NCBI GenBank assembly: GCA_964542915.1
Contig: CAZIVP010000001.1
Span: forward strand, 620,001-684,000
From: CAZIVP01 sp964542915
Lineage (GTDB): Bacteria > Calditrichota > Calditrichia > Calditrichales > Calditrichaceae
Direction of reading: 5' to 3'
Length of the DNA: 64,000 nt
Part shown: one piece after another, positions 54,238 through 63,313 of the stretch
Position numbering within the stretch: position 1 is the first letter of the stretch
How the letters are laid out: every line of letters starts with the position of its first letter
Notes under the pieces: model-generated
What the model was told of the DNA's origin: nothing
Seen by the model: only the letters and a program-made list of their open reading frames with translations
Database searches by the model: none
Program-made: the position numbers and the translations under genes

Positions 54238-55272
54238 TCAGATCGGCCGGCGGTGCCGTAAGAGCACTTTTTCGTAGCGCTCTGGAAACTCCAGTATCTT
54301 GTCAACGCCGCGCGCCACACAGGTGAGCGGATCTTCGGCGATATGGATTGCCATGGATGTTTCATCGCGCAGACGAATATCCATATTTTTAAGCAAGGCG
54401 CCGCCTCCGGTTAGAATAATGCCGCGATCGAGCACATCCGAGGCCAGTTCGGGCGGCGTGCGTTCCAGTGAAATTTTTACCGCTTCCACAACCGTCATGA
54501 TGCTATCCTCCAGAGCTTCGCGTATTTCCTTTGAGGTGATGTCAATGGTTTTTGGAATGCCGTCCACCAGATCGCGGCCTTTTATCTGAGTTTCGATTTC
54601 TTCCTCCAGAGCGGCTGCCGAACCGATATCGCATTTGATCTTTTCCGCGGTCTTTTCGCCGATGAGCAGGTTATAATTCTTTTTGAAATATTGAATAATG
54701 GCATTGTTCATTTCATCTCCGCCGATTCGGATCGAGGTGTGGTGAACAATGCCGTTAAGGGAAATCACAGCGATTTCGGAAGTGCCGCCGCCGATGTCTA
54801 CAATCATATTACCCACGGGCTCATGGATTTGAATGCCCACGCCGATAGCGGCGGCCATGGCTTCCGCCACCAGGTTAACCTCTTTGGCGCCGGCGCGCTC
54901 GGCGGAATCCCGAACGGCTCGTTTTTCAACTTCCGTAATACCGGAAGGGACGCAGACGGCGATTTTGCCGACCATCATGCGATTCACATTGGCCTTTTTG
55001 ATGAACTCACGAATCATGATTTCGGTGGCTTCAAAATCCGCAATGACGCCGTCTTTCAGCGGACGGATTGTTACAATATCCTGGTGGGTGCGACCAAGCA
55101 TCTCACGTGCTTCATTGCCAACGGCGACTACCCGATCAGAGTTCTCTTCCAGAGCAATAATCGAGGGTTCGTTGACAACAACGCCGCGGCCGCGGACTGT
55201 GATCAAGGTATTGGCGGTTCCCAGGTCAATTCCAATATCGGATGAGAAGAAATTCAAAAAAGATAAGGCCAT
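54238..55272 (-). CDS. mreB: Rod-shape actin homologue MreB
   Basis: Actin-like protein of 344 aa directing lateral wall synthesis. Phosphate-1 loop IGIDLGTANTLI (here DIGIDLGTANTLITVRGRG), phosphate-2 loop VDIGGGTSEIAVIS and the adenosine motif ILTGGGALLKNMD are all present. First gene of the mreBCD-mrdA-rodA operon, with a candidate promoter about 85-110 bases upstream of its start. Confidence 0.98.
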   Translation of the reverse strand: MALSFLNFFSSDIGIDLGTANTLITVRGRGVVVNEPSIIALEENSDRVVAVGNEAREMLGRTHQDIVTIRPLKDGVIADFEATEIMIREFIKKANVNRMMVGKIAVCVPSGITEVEKRAVRDSAERAGAKEVNLVAEAMAAAIGVGIQIHEPVGNMIVDIGGGTSEIAVISLNGIVHHTSIRIGGDEMNNAIIQYFKKNYNLLIGEKTAEKIKCDIGSAAALEEEIETQIKGRDLVDGIPKTIDITSKEIREALEDSIMTVVEAVKISLERTPPELASDVLDRGIILTGGGALLKNMDIRLRDETSMAIHIAEDPLTCVARGVDKILEFPERYEKVLLRHRRPI

Positions 55273-55355
55273 TGATGTGTTTCCTTCCAGTATAAATCGT
55301 CGTTCGCATTACCGCCGATGTCACGGCAGTAAAAATCATTGAATTAAAATCCTTA

Positions 55356-55384
55356 AAATTAAGGAATTATTAAAATTTAGTCAA
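55356..55384 (-). promoter_or_regulatory. Candidate mreB promoter overlapping a palindrome
   Basis: On the minus strand TTGACT (55384-55379) and TAATTT (55361-55356) are separated by 17 bases, a good sigma-70-type layout. The -10 hexamer sits inside the 14-base palindrome CCTTAAAATTAAGG (55351-55364), which could be a repressor site. The remaining upstream region to 55620 (about 240 bases) holds no convincing gene; a 63-codon minus frame there has unusual composition and no signals. Confidence 0.5.
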
Positions 55385-55620
55385 TTTATAATTGCCGTTT
55401 TAAAGAATGGTTATTAGGCAAATTGGTTCATTTTAAAAGATGTGAATCTTCGTTAGGCATTTTGAAGGCTTGTTTGAAGGAACGGGTTTAAATTTTACAA
55501 CGGCATATTCGGTTGGGGACGCAGTACGTTTGTTTGCGGTATGTTCCGGGAGGCGCCCCCCCGTGCCGGGTGTAAAAACAGTGCGACGCCTTACGCTTGG
55601 AAATAGGAATTGTTTTACGA

Positions 55621-56550
55621 TCATCCCGATTTAAAGGGATTGTTAAATTGAACCCATTTTTCATCGTTGTTAACCCGGCATTTAACGCCGATGGGCATGG
55701 AAATTTTACGGGCGCCGTGGCCGTAAGGGAAGTTATAGATCACCGGATACGGAGCATCGTAAAAATAATCCCGTAGTACATCTTCAATGGAAAAGCCCTG
55801 GCGGTCGGGATTGTCATCCATACAATCCAGAAAATTTCCGAGGATTAATCCTCGGATGTCGTTGAACATGCCGCTTTGTTTAAGCTGCGCCAGATAGCGG
55901 TCCACCTTGTATGGCTCTTCGCCCACATCTTCCAAAAATAGAATGTTGCCGCGGTAATCCGGTGAATAGGGCGTCCCTATCTGGTGGGCGACCATCGATA
56001 AGCAACCGCCGAGGAGCACCCCCTCGCTTTGACCTGCTTGCCAGATACGGGTATTGTTATCTTCAACATCAAAATAGTAGCGGTAGATATTGGCCTCATT
56101 ATAGACCTGATCCCAAAAGTGTTTGGCAGTGAAGTCCGGTATGTCGCCCATTTCCACTGCGGCCATAGGCCCGGAAAGCGAAGGTATGCCTGTCTTTTGG
56201 AAAATGGCCAGTTGCAGAGTGGTAATATCCGAATATCCGACCAGCAGTTTTGGATTACGGTTAATGAGTTGGTAGTCAAGTTGGTGTAAAAGCCGCAGCG
56301 TTCCCCATCCGCCGCGTGCACATATAATGGCGTCAATTTCGGGCTTGCTGAACATGGCATGCAGATCCTTTAAACGCAGGGCGTCATCGCCTGCAAAATA
56401 GCCGTGCTTTGCCTCGAGGCTCTCGCCGCGTTGTACTTTATAGCCCAGCTTTTCAAGATATTGGATACCTTTTTCGAGTTTGTCTTTTTTGGGCGGAAAT
56501 GCCGGCGCCACTACGCCGATGGTTCCATTCTTTCTTAAGGGTTTAATCAT
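55621..56550 (-). CDS. ldcA: LD-carboxypeptidase (peptidase S66, LdcA-like)
   Basis: Cytoplasmic S66 peptidase that removes the terminal D-Ala from murein tetrapeptides during recycling. From ATG 56550 (AAAGGA upstream) it is 309 aa; a longer frame from 56613 has no ribosome-binding site. The nucleophile is S107 in LLVGYSDITTLQLA, with the Glu in FLEDVGEEPYKVD and the His in PYGHGARKISMPIG completing the Ser-Glu-His set. Its place beside the murein gene clusters fits the role. Immunity-type S66 proteins (MccF) share the fold. Confidence 0.92.
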   Translation of the reverse strand: MIKPLRKNGTIGVVAPAFPPKKDKLEKGIQYLEKLGYKVQRGESLEAKHGYFAGDDALRLKDLHAMFSKPEIDAIICARGGWGTLRLLHQLDYQLINRNPKLLVGYSDITTLQLAIFQKTGIPSLSGPMAAVEMGDIPDFTAKHFWDQVYNEANIYRYYFDVEDNNTRIWQAGQSEGVLLGGCLSMVAHQIGTPYSPDYRGNILFLEDVGEEPYKVDRYLAQLKQSGMFNDIRGLILGNFLDCMDDNPDRQGFSIEDVLRDYFYDAPYPVIYNFPYGHGARKISMPIGVKCRVNNDEKWVQFNNPFKSG

Positions 56551-56853
56551 ACGGAATTCCTTTTTACCGATATAAACAAATTGCGTTATGGTTCTTGTCA
56601 AATGTTCAATCAAAAGCTAACAGGAAATCGTTTGTTGCGCAAAGAAACTTTAGTTCCCGAAAACAATTTTGGCGAATTGGTCGCTTATTAATAGCGGCGG
56701 GAAAAAAATTTGAAGCCGTTATAAAATGCTTGTTATAATAGTTACGACGGCAGATAAAATCTGTGCGTCGGGATTGTTCTTTAAATACATAAGTCTTACT
56801 TTATCAATTGATGGGAGAAGCTAAACAATAAACATTAGAAGAAAGCGAGGTAC
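56551..56853 (+). promoter_or_regulatory. Intergenic region with candidate serA promoter
   Basis: About 300 bases between divergent ldcA and the dehydrogenase gene. On the plus strand TTGAAG (56710-56715), an 18-base spacer and a perfect TATAAT (56734-56739) make a plausible sigma-70-type promoter, giving a leader of roughly 105 bases. AGGAAA-like RBS sequence is modest (AAGCGAGG before 56854). No gene is seen within. Confidence 0.45.
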
Positions 56854-57780
56854 ATGATGTCAAAAATATTAGTAGCTACCGAAAAGCCATTTCATCCCAA
56901 TGCCATCACACAAATGCGAGAAATCGTTCAAAATGCCGGGCACCAGATGCAGTTGCTGGAAAAGTACGGCGATAAGTCGGAGCTTACCGGGGCGCTGGCC
57001 GACTCCGAAGCGTTAATTGTGCGCAGCGATAAAATCACATCTGAGGTTATTGCCGAAGGTAAAAAATTGAAGATAATTGTGCGCGGCGGCGCCGGGTATG
57101 ATAACATTGATTTGGATGCGGCCAGCGCCCGAAATATTGTGGTAATGAACACGCCGGGACAAAATGCCAATGCCGTTGCCGAATTGGCGCTGGGCATGAT
57201 GGTGTATTCTGCACGCAATCTATTCAACGGTAAACCCGGCACGGAATTACGGGGCAAAACACTTGGTATTCAGGCCTATGGCAATGTGGGGCGCCGGGTG
57301 GCGCAAATTGCGCAGGGATTTGGTATGAAAATCTCAGCGCATGATCCCTTCCTTTCCAAAGAAACGATCGAACGGGATGGGCTCGAATGGGTGGAAGATG
57401 TGGAATCGCTTTACCGCAAAAATCAATATGTTTCGGTGCATATCCCTGCCAACGACAAAACCATAAAATCCATTAATTACGCATTGCTATCGACGATGCC
57501 GGAGGGCGCCGTCCTCGTTAATACGGCGCGTAAGGAGATCATAGACGAAGAAGGATTGCTGCAAATGTTTGCCCAGCGTGACGATTTCAATTACGTCTCT
57601 GATATAGCGCCCGATTGCCAACAGGAAATTGCTTCCAATTATCCGGGTCGTTACTATTTTACACCGAAGAAAATGGGTGCCCAGACAGCGGAAGCCAATA
57701 TTAATGCCGGCATCGCCGCTGCAAATCAGATTATTAAGTTTTTCGAGAAAGGCGATACCACGTTTCAGGTTAATAAATAA
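56854..57780 (+). CDS. serA: D-3-phosphoglycerate dehydrogenase, Bacteroidota type
   Basis: D-isomer-specific 2-hydroxyacid dehydrogenase of 308 aa (start ATG 56854 or the adjacent ATG 56857). It has the NTPGQNANAVAELALGM block, a Rossmann loop GIQAYGNVGRRVAQIA and NTARKEIID with the substrate Arg. At the position where most family members have the catalytic His (TPHxGAxT) the sequence reads TPKKMGAQTAEA. From memory, Bacteroides-type phosphoglycerate dehydrogenases share this exact KK motif and a very similar C-terminus, so it is a subfamily trait rather than damage. It would start serine synthesis; no serC or serB is adjacent. Confidence 0.85.
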   Translation: MMSKILVATEKPFHPNAITQMREIVQNAGHQMQLLEKYGDKSELTGALADSEALIVRSDKITSEVIAEGKKLKIIVRGGAGYDNIDLDAASARNIVVMNTPGQNANAVAELALGMMVYSARNLFNGKPGTELRGKTLGIQAYGNVGRRVAQIAQGFGMKISAHDPFLSKETIERDGLEWVEDVESLYRKNQYVSVHIPANDKTIKSINYALLSTMPEGAVLVNTARKEIIDEEGLLQMFAQRDDFNYVSDIAPDCQQEIASNYPGRYYFTPKKMGAQTAEANINAGIAAANQIIKFFEKGDTTFQVNK

Positions 57781-57953
57781 GGATAATGCGTGACGGCAGC
57801 AGCATTTGAAATACCTGTTGATTATTTGAGTGGGCCGGAATTTGCCTGAGCGCACGGTTACCGCAAAATGGAATATTATATTTCAAATTTAGTTTAATGG
57901 AACGGATCATTCGTTAGGGGACGCGTTCCGAACTTAATCGTTAAGGTTGTTTT

Positions 57954-58166
57954 ATGGAACAAAATCAAAAAAAGAAACGAACGATGTGCGCGGTGTTTCC
58001 TGACATGCCCTGTCCGCGGGGCGAAGAAGGCAGCATGGAATGTAAAGTACGCCTGGAAGAAGGGTATAATCCCATGACTGATTTCAACGATTACGCCATG
58101 ATGCATTGCGCGATTCTGCGTTCACGTCAGGAGCGCGGAGAGAAGGATCGTAACGATCTGATGTAA
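57954..58166 (+). CDS. Small four-cysteine protein of unknown function
   Basis: A 70-aa basic protein with Cys12, Cys20, Cys30 and Cys52 (in TMCAVFPDMPCPRG, MECKVR and MMHCAIL). The spacing could hold a small metal or Fe-S site, though it does not fit a known zinc-ribbon pattern. No signal peptide or TM helix. TTAAGG precedes the ATG. It lies between serA and the fused E1 gene on the same strand, with gaps of about 150-170 bases on both sides, so it may be a separate small transcript. I do not recognise a family. Confidence 0.55.
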   Translation: MEQNQKKKRTMCAVFPDMPCPRGEEGSMECKVRLEEGYNPMTDFNDYAMMHCAILRSRQERGEKDRNDLM

Positions 58167-58312
58167 TTGATGTTTTTCTCCATATTATGATCGATACATA
58201 TATAAAATTCTATGCTCGGGTAGCAGAATAGCGTGCATCCCATATCTTTATCCGAAGAATGAGCGTCTTGGCATTTTTTATTGTTATGGAATGAATTAGG
58301 AGTAATTTTATT

Positions 58313-60349
58313 ATGGCCACCTCTACCAAACAGAGCAAAAAAATCCTTCGACTTGATAAGGATACATTGATGAAGTTGTATCGAAATATGGCTACATCCC
58401 GCCTGATGGATAACAAAATGCTCACCATGCTCAAGCAGGGAAAAAGTTTTTTTCATATAGGCGCATCCGGCCACGAAGCCATACAAACCGCAACCGCTTT
58501 TGCCATGCAACCCGGGTATGATTATGCCTACCCTTATTACCGTGATCTTGGATTTGCTTTACAATTTGGCGTAACCCCCAAAGAGGTTTTTATGAATTAT
58601 ATGGCCCGGGCCGACGATCCCAGTTCAGGGGGGCGACAAATGCCAAACCATTACGGGCATCTTAAACAGCGCATTGTTTCCCAATCGAGTCCCACCGGTA
58701 CCCAATTTTTACAGGCGGTGGGCGCCGCCCTCGGTGCGGTAAAAGAGGGCAAGGATGAAGTGGTTTATGTTTCAGCCGGCGAAGGCACCACCAGCCAGGG
58801 CGACTTTCATGAAGCGGTCAATTGGGCTTCGCGCGATCGGCTGCCGGTTATCTTTGTTATTCAGAATAACAAATATGCCATATCCGTGAAGGTGGAAGAG
58901 CAAATCGCAGGTGCTTCGGTATATAAATTTACTGCAGGCTATGAAGGATTGAATCGTTATCTGGTGGACGGAACGAACTTTTTTAAGTCCTTCGATGCAG
59001 CCCGCAAAGCCGTGAACGCCGCACGCGCCGGTAAGGGACCGGCCTTAATCGAAGCCGAAACGGTTCGGCTGCTGCCGCATTCTTCCTCGGATTCCGATAA
59101 GAAATACCGCAGCAAAGAGGAGCTGGAAACGGACAAGCAACGCGATCCTCTGCCGACATTCGAAGTACGCCTGATCGAAGAGGGCCTGGCCACTTCCGAA
59201 GAATTCGAGGAAATAAAGAAAGAGTGTAAAAAGGAAATTGATGCGGCCGCTGAAGAAGTTGAGGCGATGGAGGAGCCGAAGAAAGAAACCCTCTACCATT
59301 TTTTATATGCCCCTGAAGAAGAGAACAAAAACTTAGAATTCGAAAAAACAGAACCGGCCGGCGAAAAGGCGGTGATGGTTGATGCCATTAATCATGCTTT
59401 AAAAGAAGAGATGGCAGCTAACGAAAAAATGTATGTATTCGGCCAGGATGTGGCCGACGGTAAGGGCGGCGTGTTTACTGCCACAAGCGGATTATCCACG
59501 CAATTCGGACGCGACCGTTGTTTTAATGCGCCGCTTGCGGAATCCAGCATTATCGGTGTGGCCATCGGTATGGCGGTGCGCGGCCTGAAGCCGGTGGTGG
59601 AAATTCAGTTCGGCGACTACATATGGACCGCTATGATGCAAATTCGCAACGAACTATCCACCATGCGCTGGCGATCCAATAACTATTGGTCGGCGCCGGT
59701 TGTCGTGCGTGTGCCCGTCGGCGGATATATTCACGGCGGATTATGCCATTCCCAGAATATCGAAGGTTTTTTTGCCCATTTACCCGGCATCAAAATCGCA
59801 TATCCCTCCAACGCCGCCGACGCAAAAGGTTTGCTTAAAACGGCCATCCGAGGGCACGATCCCGTTTTCTTTCTGGAACATAAAGGTCTTTACCGGCAGA
59901 ACTATGCAGCCGGTCCCGAACCCGATTCGGATTATCTCTTACCATTCGGTAAGGCGCGGGTAGTAAGGCAAGGCAATGATCTGACCGTCATTACCTGGGG
60001 CGCCATTGTGCAAAAGAGCCTGGAGGCGGCGCGTCAGTTGGAAAAAGAAGGCGTCGAAGTGGAAATTGTTGACCTTCGCACAATTAATCCTCTGGACACA
60101 GAAACGATTGTGAAATCCGTTCAAAAGACCAGCAAAGTGTTGGTGGCGCACGAGGATACACGGTTTGCAGGCTTCGGCGCTGAGGTGGCTTCGCATATCG
60201 CCGAATTTGCGTTTGAATACCTGGACGGGCCGGTACGACGCCTGGGTGGAGCCGATACGCCCATTCCTTTCAGTCCGATACTGGAGGCGACCGCTTTGCC
60301 GCAAACGGATAACATTGTAAAGGCGCTGCGTGATTTGGCGGCCTATTAG
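58313..60349 (+). CDS. 2-oxoacid dehydrogenase E1, alpha-beta fusion
   Basis: ThDP-dependent decarboxylase of 678 aa. The alpha-type half (about 1-340) contains the ThDP/Mg motif (GEGTTSQGDFHEAVNW ... NN at about residues 151-186) and a charged linker (about 265-345). The beta-type half (about 350-678) starts AVMVDAINHALKEEM and includes FNAPLAESSIIGVAIGMAVRG. Fused E1 of this type act in branched-chain 2-oxoacid (BkdA-BkdB) or related complexes; 2-oxoisovalerate is a likely but unproven substrate. The E2 gene follows 44 bases downstream. No E3 (dihydrolipoamide dehydrogenase) gene is in the window. Confidence 0.92.
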   Translation: MATSTKQSKKILRLDKDTLMKLYRNMATSRLMDNKMLTMLKQGKSFFHIGASGHEAIQTATAFAMQPGYDYAYPYYRDLGFALQFGVTPKEVFMNYMARADDPSSGGRQMPNHYGHLKQRIVSQSSPTGTQFLQAVGAALGAVKEGKDEVVYVSAGEGTTSQGDFHEAVNWASRDRLPVIFVIQNNKYAISVKVEEQIAGASVYKFTAGYEGLNRYLVDGTNFFKSFDAARKAVNAARAGKGPALIEAETVRLLPHSSSDSDKKYRSKEELETDKQRDPLPTFEVRLIEEGLATSEEFEEIKKECKKEIDAAAEEVEAMEEPKKETLYHFLYAPEEENKNLEFEKTEPAGEKAVMVDAINHALKEEMAANEKMYVFGQDVADGKGGVFTATSGLSTQFGRDRCFNAPLAESSIIGVAIGMAVRGLKPVVEIQFGDYIWTAMMQIRNELSTMRWRSNNYWSAPVVVRVPVGGYIHGGLCHSQNIEGFFAHLPGIKIAYPSNAADAKGLLKTAIRGHDPVFFLEHKGLYRQNYAAGPEPDSDYLLPFGKARVVRQGNDLTVITWGAIVQKSLEAARQLEKEGVEVEIVDLRTINPLDTETIVKSVQKTSKVLVAHEDTRFAGFGAEVASHIAEFAFEYLDGPVRRLGGADTPIPFSPILEATALPQTDNIVKALRDLAAY

Positions 60350-60393
60350 ATATCAAAACCTGAACCGCATTCTTTTACAATCGTGAGGTAAGT

Positions 60394-61698
60394 ATGATTT
60401 ATGAAATGAAAATGCCCAAAATGGGCGAATCGATAACGGAAGGAACGGTGGTTAAGTGGTTGAAGAAAGCGGGCGACGCCATCGAGAAAGACGATACGAT
60501 ATTGGAGATCAGTACCGATAAGGTCGATTCGGAGATTCCTACTCCTGTTGACGGCGTTATAAAAGAAATTCTTGTGGAGGAAGGCGAAACGGTGGAAGTG
60601 GGTTCGCCCATCGCTCTAATCGAAACGGAACAGGCAGGCGCAGAATCCGAATCGCCTGAGGGCGGCGTACAGGAAGAAAGGGAGCCGGAAAAAGGAGAAT
60701 CAGGCGGTGGGAACGGCCAAACAGAAGCCCCGCCCGAAACGGTCCGGCAGGAGCAGCAAAAGAAAAAGACCGAAAAAGGCTCCCGTTTTTACTCGCCCGT
60801 TGTAATGAATATTGCAGCCGAAAATAATATCGGCACGGAAGAATTGGAACAGATACCCGGCACGGGTTTAAATAACCGGCTGACTAAAAAAGACCTTCTT
60901 GCGTATTTGGATCGGCGTGAAACCAAAACCGCGCCGGCGAAGGAACCGGCGGCAGCGGCCGAGGCCGCTAAACCGCAACCGGAAGCCACCGCAACCGGCG
61001 GTGAAAATGTAGAAATCCTGCCCATGGATCACATTCGCCAAAAAATAGCCGCACACATGATCCATTCCAAGCAAACGTCCGCCCATGTTGGTCTGTACAC
61101 CGAAGTGGATATGCAGAATATCTTCAGGATTCGTGAACAGCAGAAAGCGGATTTTAAAAAGCGGGAAGGCTTTAGTCTGACGTATCTGCCCTTTATCGTT
61201 GAAGCGACGGTTAAGGCGCTTAAAGAGTTTCCTATGCTGAACGCTCAAATTGATGAAGATCGAATCATTCTCAAGAAGTTTTACAACATCGGCATTGCCG
61301 TTGCCGTAAACGATCGGCTGATTGTCCCAAATGTGTTTCATGCCGATGAAAAAAATCGACTGGGTTTGGCGCGCTCGATTAACAGCATCGCTACACGCGC
61401 CCGCAATAAACAACTGGATCCCAACGAATTGAGCAACGGGACGTTTTCGATTTCCAACTTCGGCGTATTTGGCACAACGGTCGGTTTTCCTATTATTAAC
61501 CAGCCTCAGGTAGCTATACTGGGCGTGGGCGCCGTTAAAAAACGTCCTGTCGTCATCAATGACGCCATCGCCATCCGCCCCGTCATGTATCTGTCGTTAA
61601 CCATCGATCACCGCCTGATCGACGGGGCCATGGGCTCGCAGTTTCTGGAGCGGGTGAAAACATTACTGGAGCAATATGAAAATAATGAAATATTGTAA
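60394..61698 (+). CDS. Dihydrolipoamide acyltransferase E2
   Basis: E2 core of a 2-oxoacid dehydrogenase complex, 434 aa. One lipoyl domain (1-76) with lipoylated K43 in STDKVDSEIP, an acidic/Gln linker, a peripheral subunit-binding domain (about 128-165, SPVVMNIAAENNIG), a second Ala/Pro-rich linker and the CoA-acyltransferase core (about 205-434) with the catalytic His406 in TIDHRLIDGAMG. Single lipoyl domain and DHRLIDG (rather than DHRVVDG) fit branched-chain-type E2 but do not prove it. GTGAGGT precedes the ATG. Confidence 0.94.
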   Translation: MIYEMKMPKMGESITEGTVVKWLKKAGDAIEKDDTILEISTDKVDSEIPTPVDGVIKEILVEEGETVEVGSPIALIETEQAGAESESPEGGVQEEREPEKGESGGGNGQTEAPPETVRQEQQKKKTEKGSRFYSPVVMNIAAENNIGTEELEQIPGTGLNNRLTKKDLLAYLDRRETKTAPAKEPAAAAEAAKPQPEATATGGENVEILPMDHIRQKIAAHMIHSKQTSAHVGLYTEVDMQNIFRIREQQKADFKKREGFSLTYLPFIVEATVKALKEFPMLNAQIDEDRIILKKFYNIGIAVAVNDRLIVPNVFHADEKNRLGLARSINSIATRARNKQLDPNELSNGTFSISNFGVFGTTVGFPIINQPQVAILGVGAVKKRPVVINDAIAIRPVMYLSLTIDHRLIDGAMGSQFLERVKTLLEQYENNEIL

Positions 61699-61776
61699 TT
61701 TATATTTTAATGTTTTAATCCCATACTTTTATATTTAAGGGCAAGTCCTGAGTCCGGGCTTACCATTGGAAAACAG

Positions 61777-62877
61777 ATGACGGATTTTATGAAAAATTTA
61801 TTCTTACATGAGTTCCACCAAAAGCATAACGCTAACTTTGAAGAGATCGCATCCTGGCAGTTACCCGCCGACTATGGCTCCAAAGAAGACGAATTGAAAG
61901 CCGCCCACCATTCCGTAGCGCTGGCGGATCGCAGTTTTTTATGCAAGCTCAAGATGAAAGGCAAAGACAGCATCGATCTTTTGAATCGTATTACGACCAA
62001 CGATATGTCCAAATTGCTGATGGGTTCGATGTGCGATACGGTTTTTACTTCGCCCAAGGGACGTATTGTGGATTTCTGCCGTGTATTACCGGTGGAAGAC
62101 GAATATTTGATCATCTCAAGCTATCCGCAGTGCGACCACTTGCTGGAGTGGATCGACCGGTTCGTCATTTTGGAAGACGTGACCGTCGAGAATGTGAGTG
62201 ATCGTTATGTTTGGTTGAGCGCTGTCGGACCGCGCAGCCATCACTTTCTGAATCATCTTGGCGTCCCCGAAGTGAGCGAGCGTGAGGATCAGTTTTGGGC
62301 GGGCTACGATTCGATCCATTTTCCGGTGATGGCACAACGTCGCATGTTCACGCGAGCCTTTGACATGTGTTTAACCACCGATGAGGCCGAACAATTGATG
62401 CCCTGGATCGACCGCGGGTTGAACGAGGAGAAAGGGCAATGGTTAGGCGCCAACGCCTTTGAGATCGTCCGGGTGGAAAGTGGGATGCCGGGTTATAACA
62501 GCGAATTAAGCGAAGACTACAATCCGCACGAAGCCCGCCTTATCGACGCTGTGAGTTTTACCAAAGGGTGTTATACCGGTCAGGAAGTCATAGCTCGGCT
62601 CGACACGTTCGATAAGGTACAGAAACATTTAATGTTGCTGGAATTCGAAGCGGCATCCGATTTTTCGCAAACATTGCCTTCTAAAATTTACTACGAAGAC
62701 GAAAAGATCGGTATTTTAACCAGCCTGAGTTATCATCCCATCAAAGGCAAATATATCGGTATGGGATATATTCGCAAAATGTATACGGCCGCTCCCGGTA
62801 AAATCAACGCCGAGGTAGCGACGGGCGACCGTCGTTTGAAGGCAACGGTCAAGTTTCCGCCAAATATTCAGAGATGA
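61777..62877 (+). CDS. ygfZ: YgfZ/GcvT-like folate-binding protein
   Basis: A 366-aa member of the aminomethyltransferase fold. The signature KGCYTGQEVIARL (near residues 262-275) is the YgfZ/IBA57 hallmark containing the conserved Cys. YgfZ proteins help assemble or repair certain Fe-S clusters with tetrahydrofolate; the true glycine-cleavage T protein lacks this motif. This one is longer than E. coli YgfZ (326 aa). A plausible link to its neighbourhood is support of Fe-S enzymes such as LipA, which lipoylates the E2 just upstream; that is inference. Confidence 0.85.
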   Translation: MTDFMKNLFLHEFHQKHNANFEEIASWQLPADYGSKEDELKAAHHSVALADRSFLCKLKMKGKDSIDLLNRITTNDMSKLLMGSMCDTVFTSPKGRIVDFCRVLPVEDEYLIISSYPQCDHLLEWIDRFVILEDVTVENVSDRYVWLSAVGPRSHHFLNHLGVPEVSEREDQFWAGYDSIHFPVMAQRRMFTRAFDMCLTTDEAEQLMPWIDRGLNEEKGQWLGANAFEIVRVESGMPGYNSELSEDYNPHEARLIDAVSFTKGCYTGQEVIARLDTFDKVQKHLMLLEFEAASDFSQTLPSKIYYEDEKIGILTSLSYHPIKGKYIGMGYIRKMYTAAPGKINAEVATGDRRLKATVKFPPNIQR

Positions 62878-62998
62878 ACGTAACCCCAAACGCGGCAATG
62901 GATTTTCGCTATGGAGGCTGTTTGTTAATTGGTCATTAAAAAATGAATGGCGTGCAGAAAGCTATGAATCGCGCGTTGTAAAATATTCCAAATTCCTT

Positions 62999-63313
62999 TT
63001 ACACCTGCAAATACCTGTTTAAAACCCCTTGGATATCCTCGATCGAAAAATATCGACTGAACCGTTTCACCTCGCTGCCTCTCACGAAAATAAGGAGCGT
63101 CGGTACGGCAAATACCATATATTGTCCACTGATCATGGGATTCAATTTGGTGTTGACGTAAAAAAAATCGACCGCCACCAGACGTTCCACAAGCGCCTTT
63201 ACTTTTGGGCGCAGTACCTGGCAAACATTACAGGCGTCGTGGGAAAAATAAGCTACCAGTATTTCGCTGTTACGCCGGAGTTGTTCAAATACCTTCAGGT
63301 CGGGATTGTACAT
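62999..63313 (-). CDS. Thioredoxin-fold protein
   Basis: A 104-aa thioredoxin-like protein with the redox motif C28-N-V-C31 (SHDACNVCQVL) and the cis-Pro region VFAVPTLLIFVRG. No signal peptide, so cytoplasmic. The CNVC motif differs from the CGPC of housekeeping thioredoxins, so a specific partner is likely. Its ATG overlaps the stop of the gene to the right by one base (TAATG), so the two are translationally coupled. Confidence 0.85.
   Translation of the reverse strand: MYNPDLKVFEQLRRNSEILVAYFSHDACNVCQVLRPKVKALVERLVAVDFFYVNTKLNPMISGQYMVFAVPTLLIFVRGSEVKRFSRYFSIEDIQGVLNRYLQV

Noticed and set aside
55433..55624. 63-codon minus-strand frame upstream of mreB
   Set aside because: No start signals, Arg/Pro/Thr-rich composition unlike neighbouring genes; occupies promoter DNA between mreB and ldcA.
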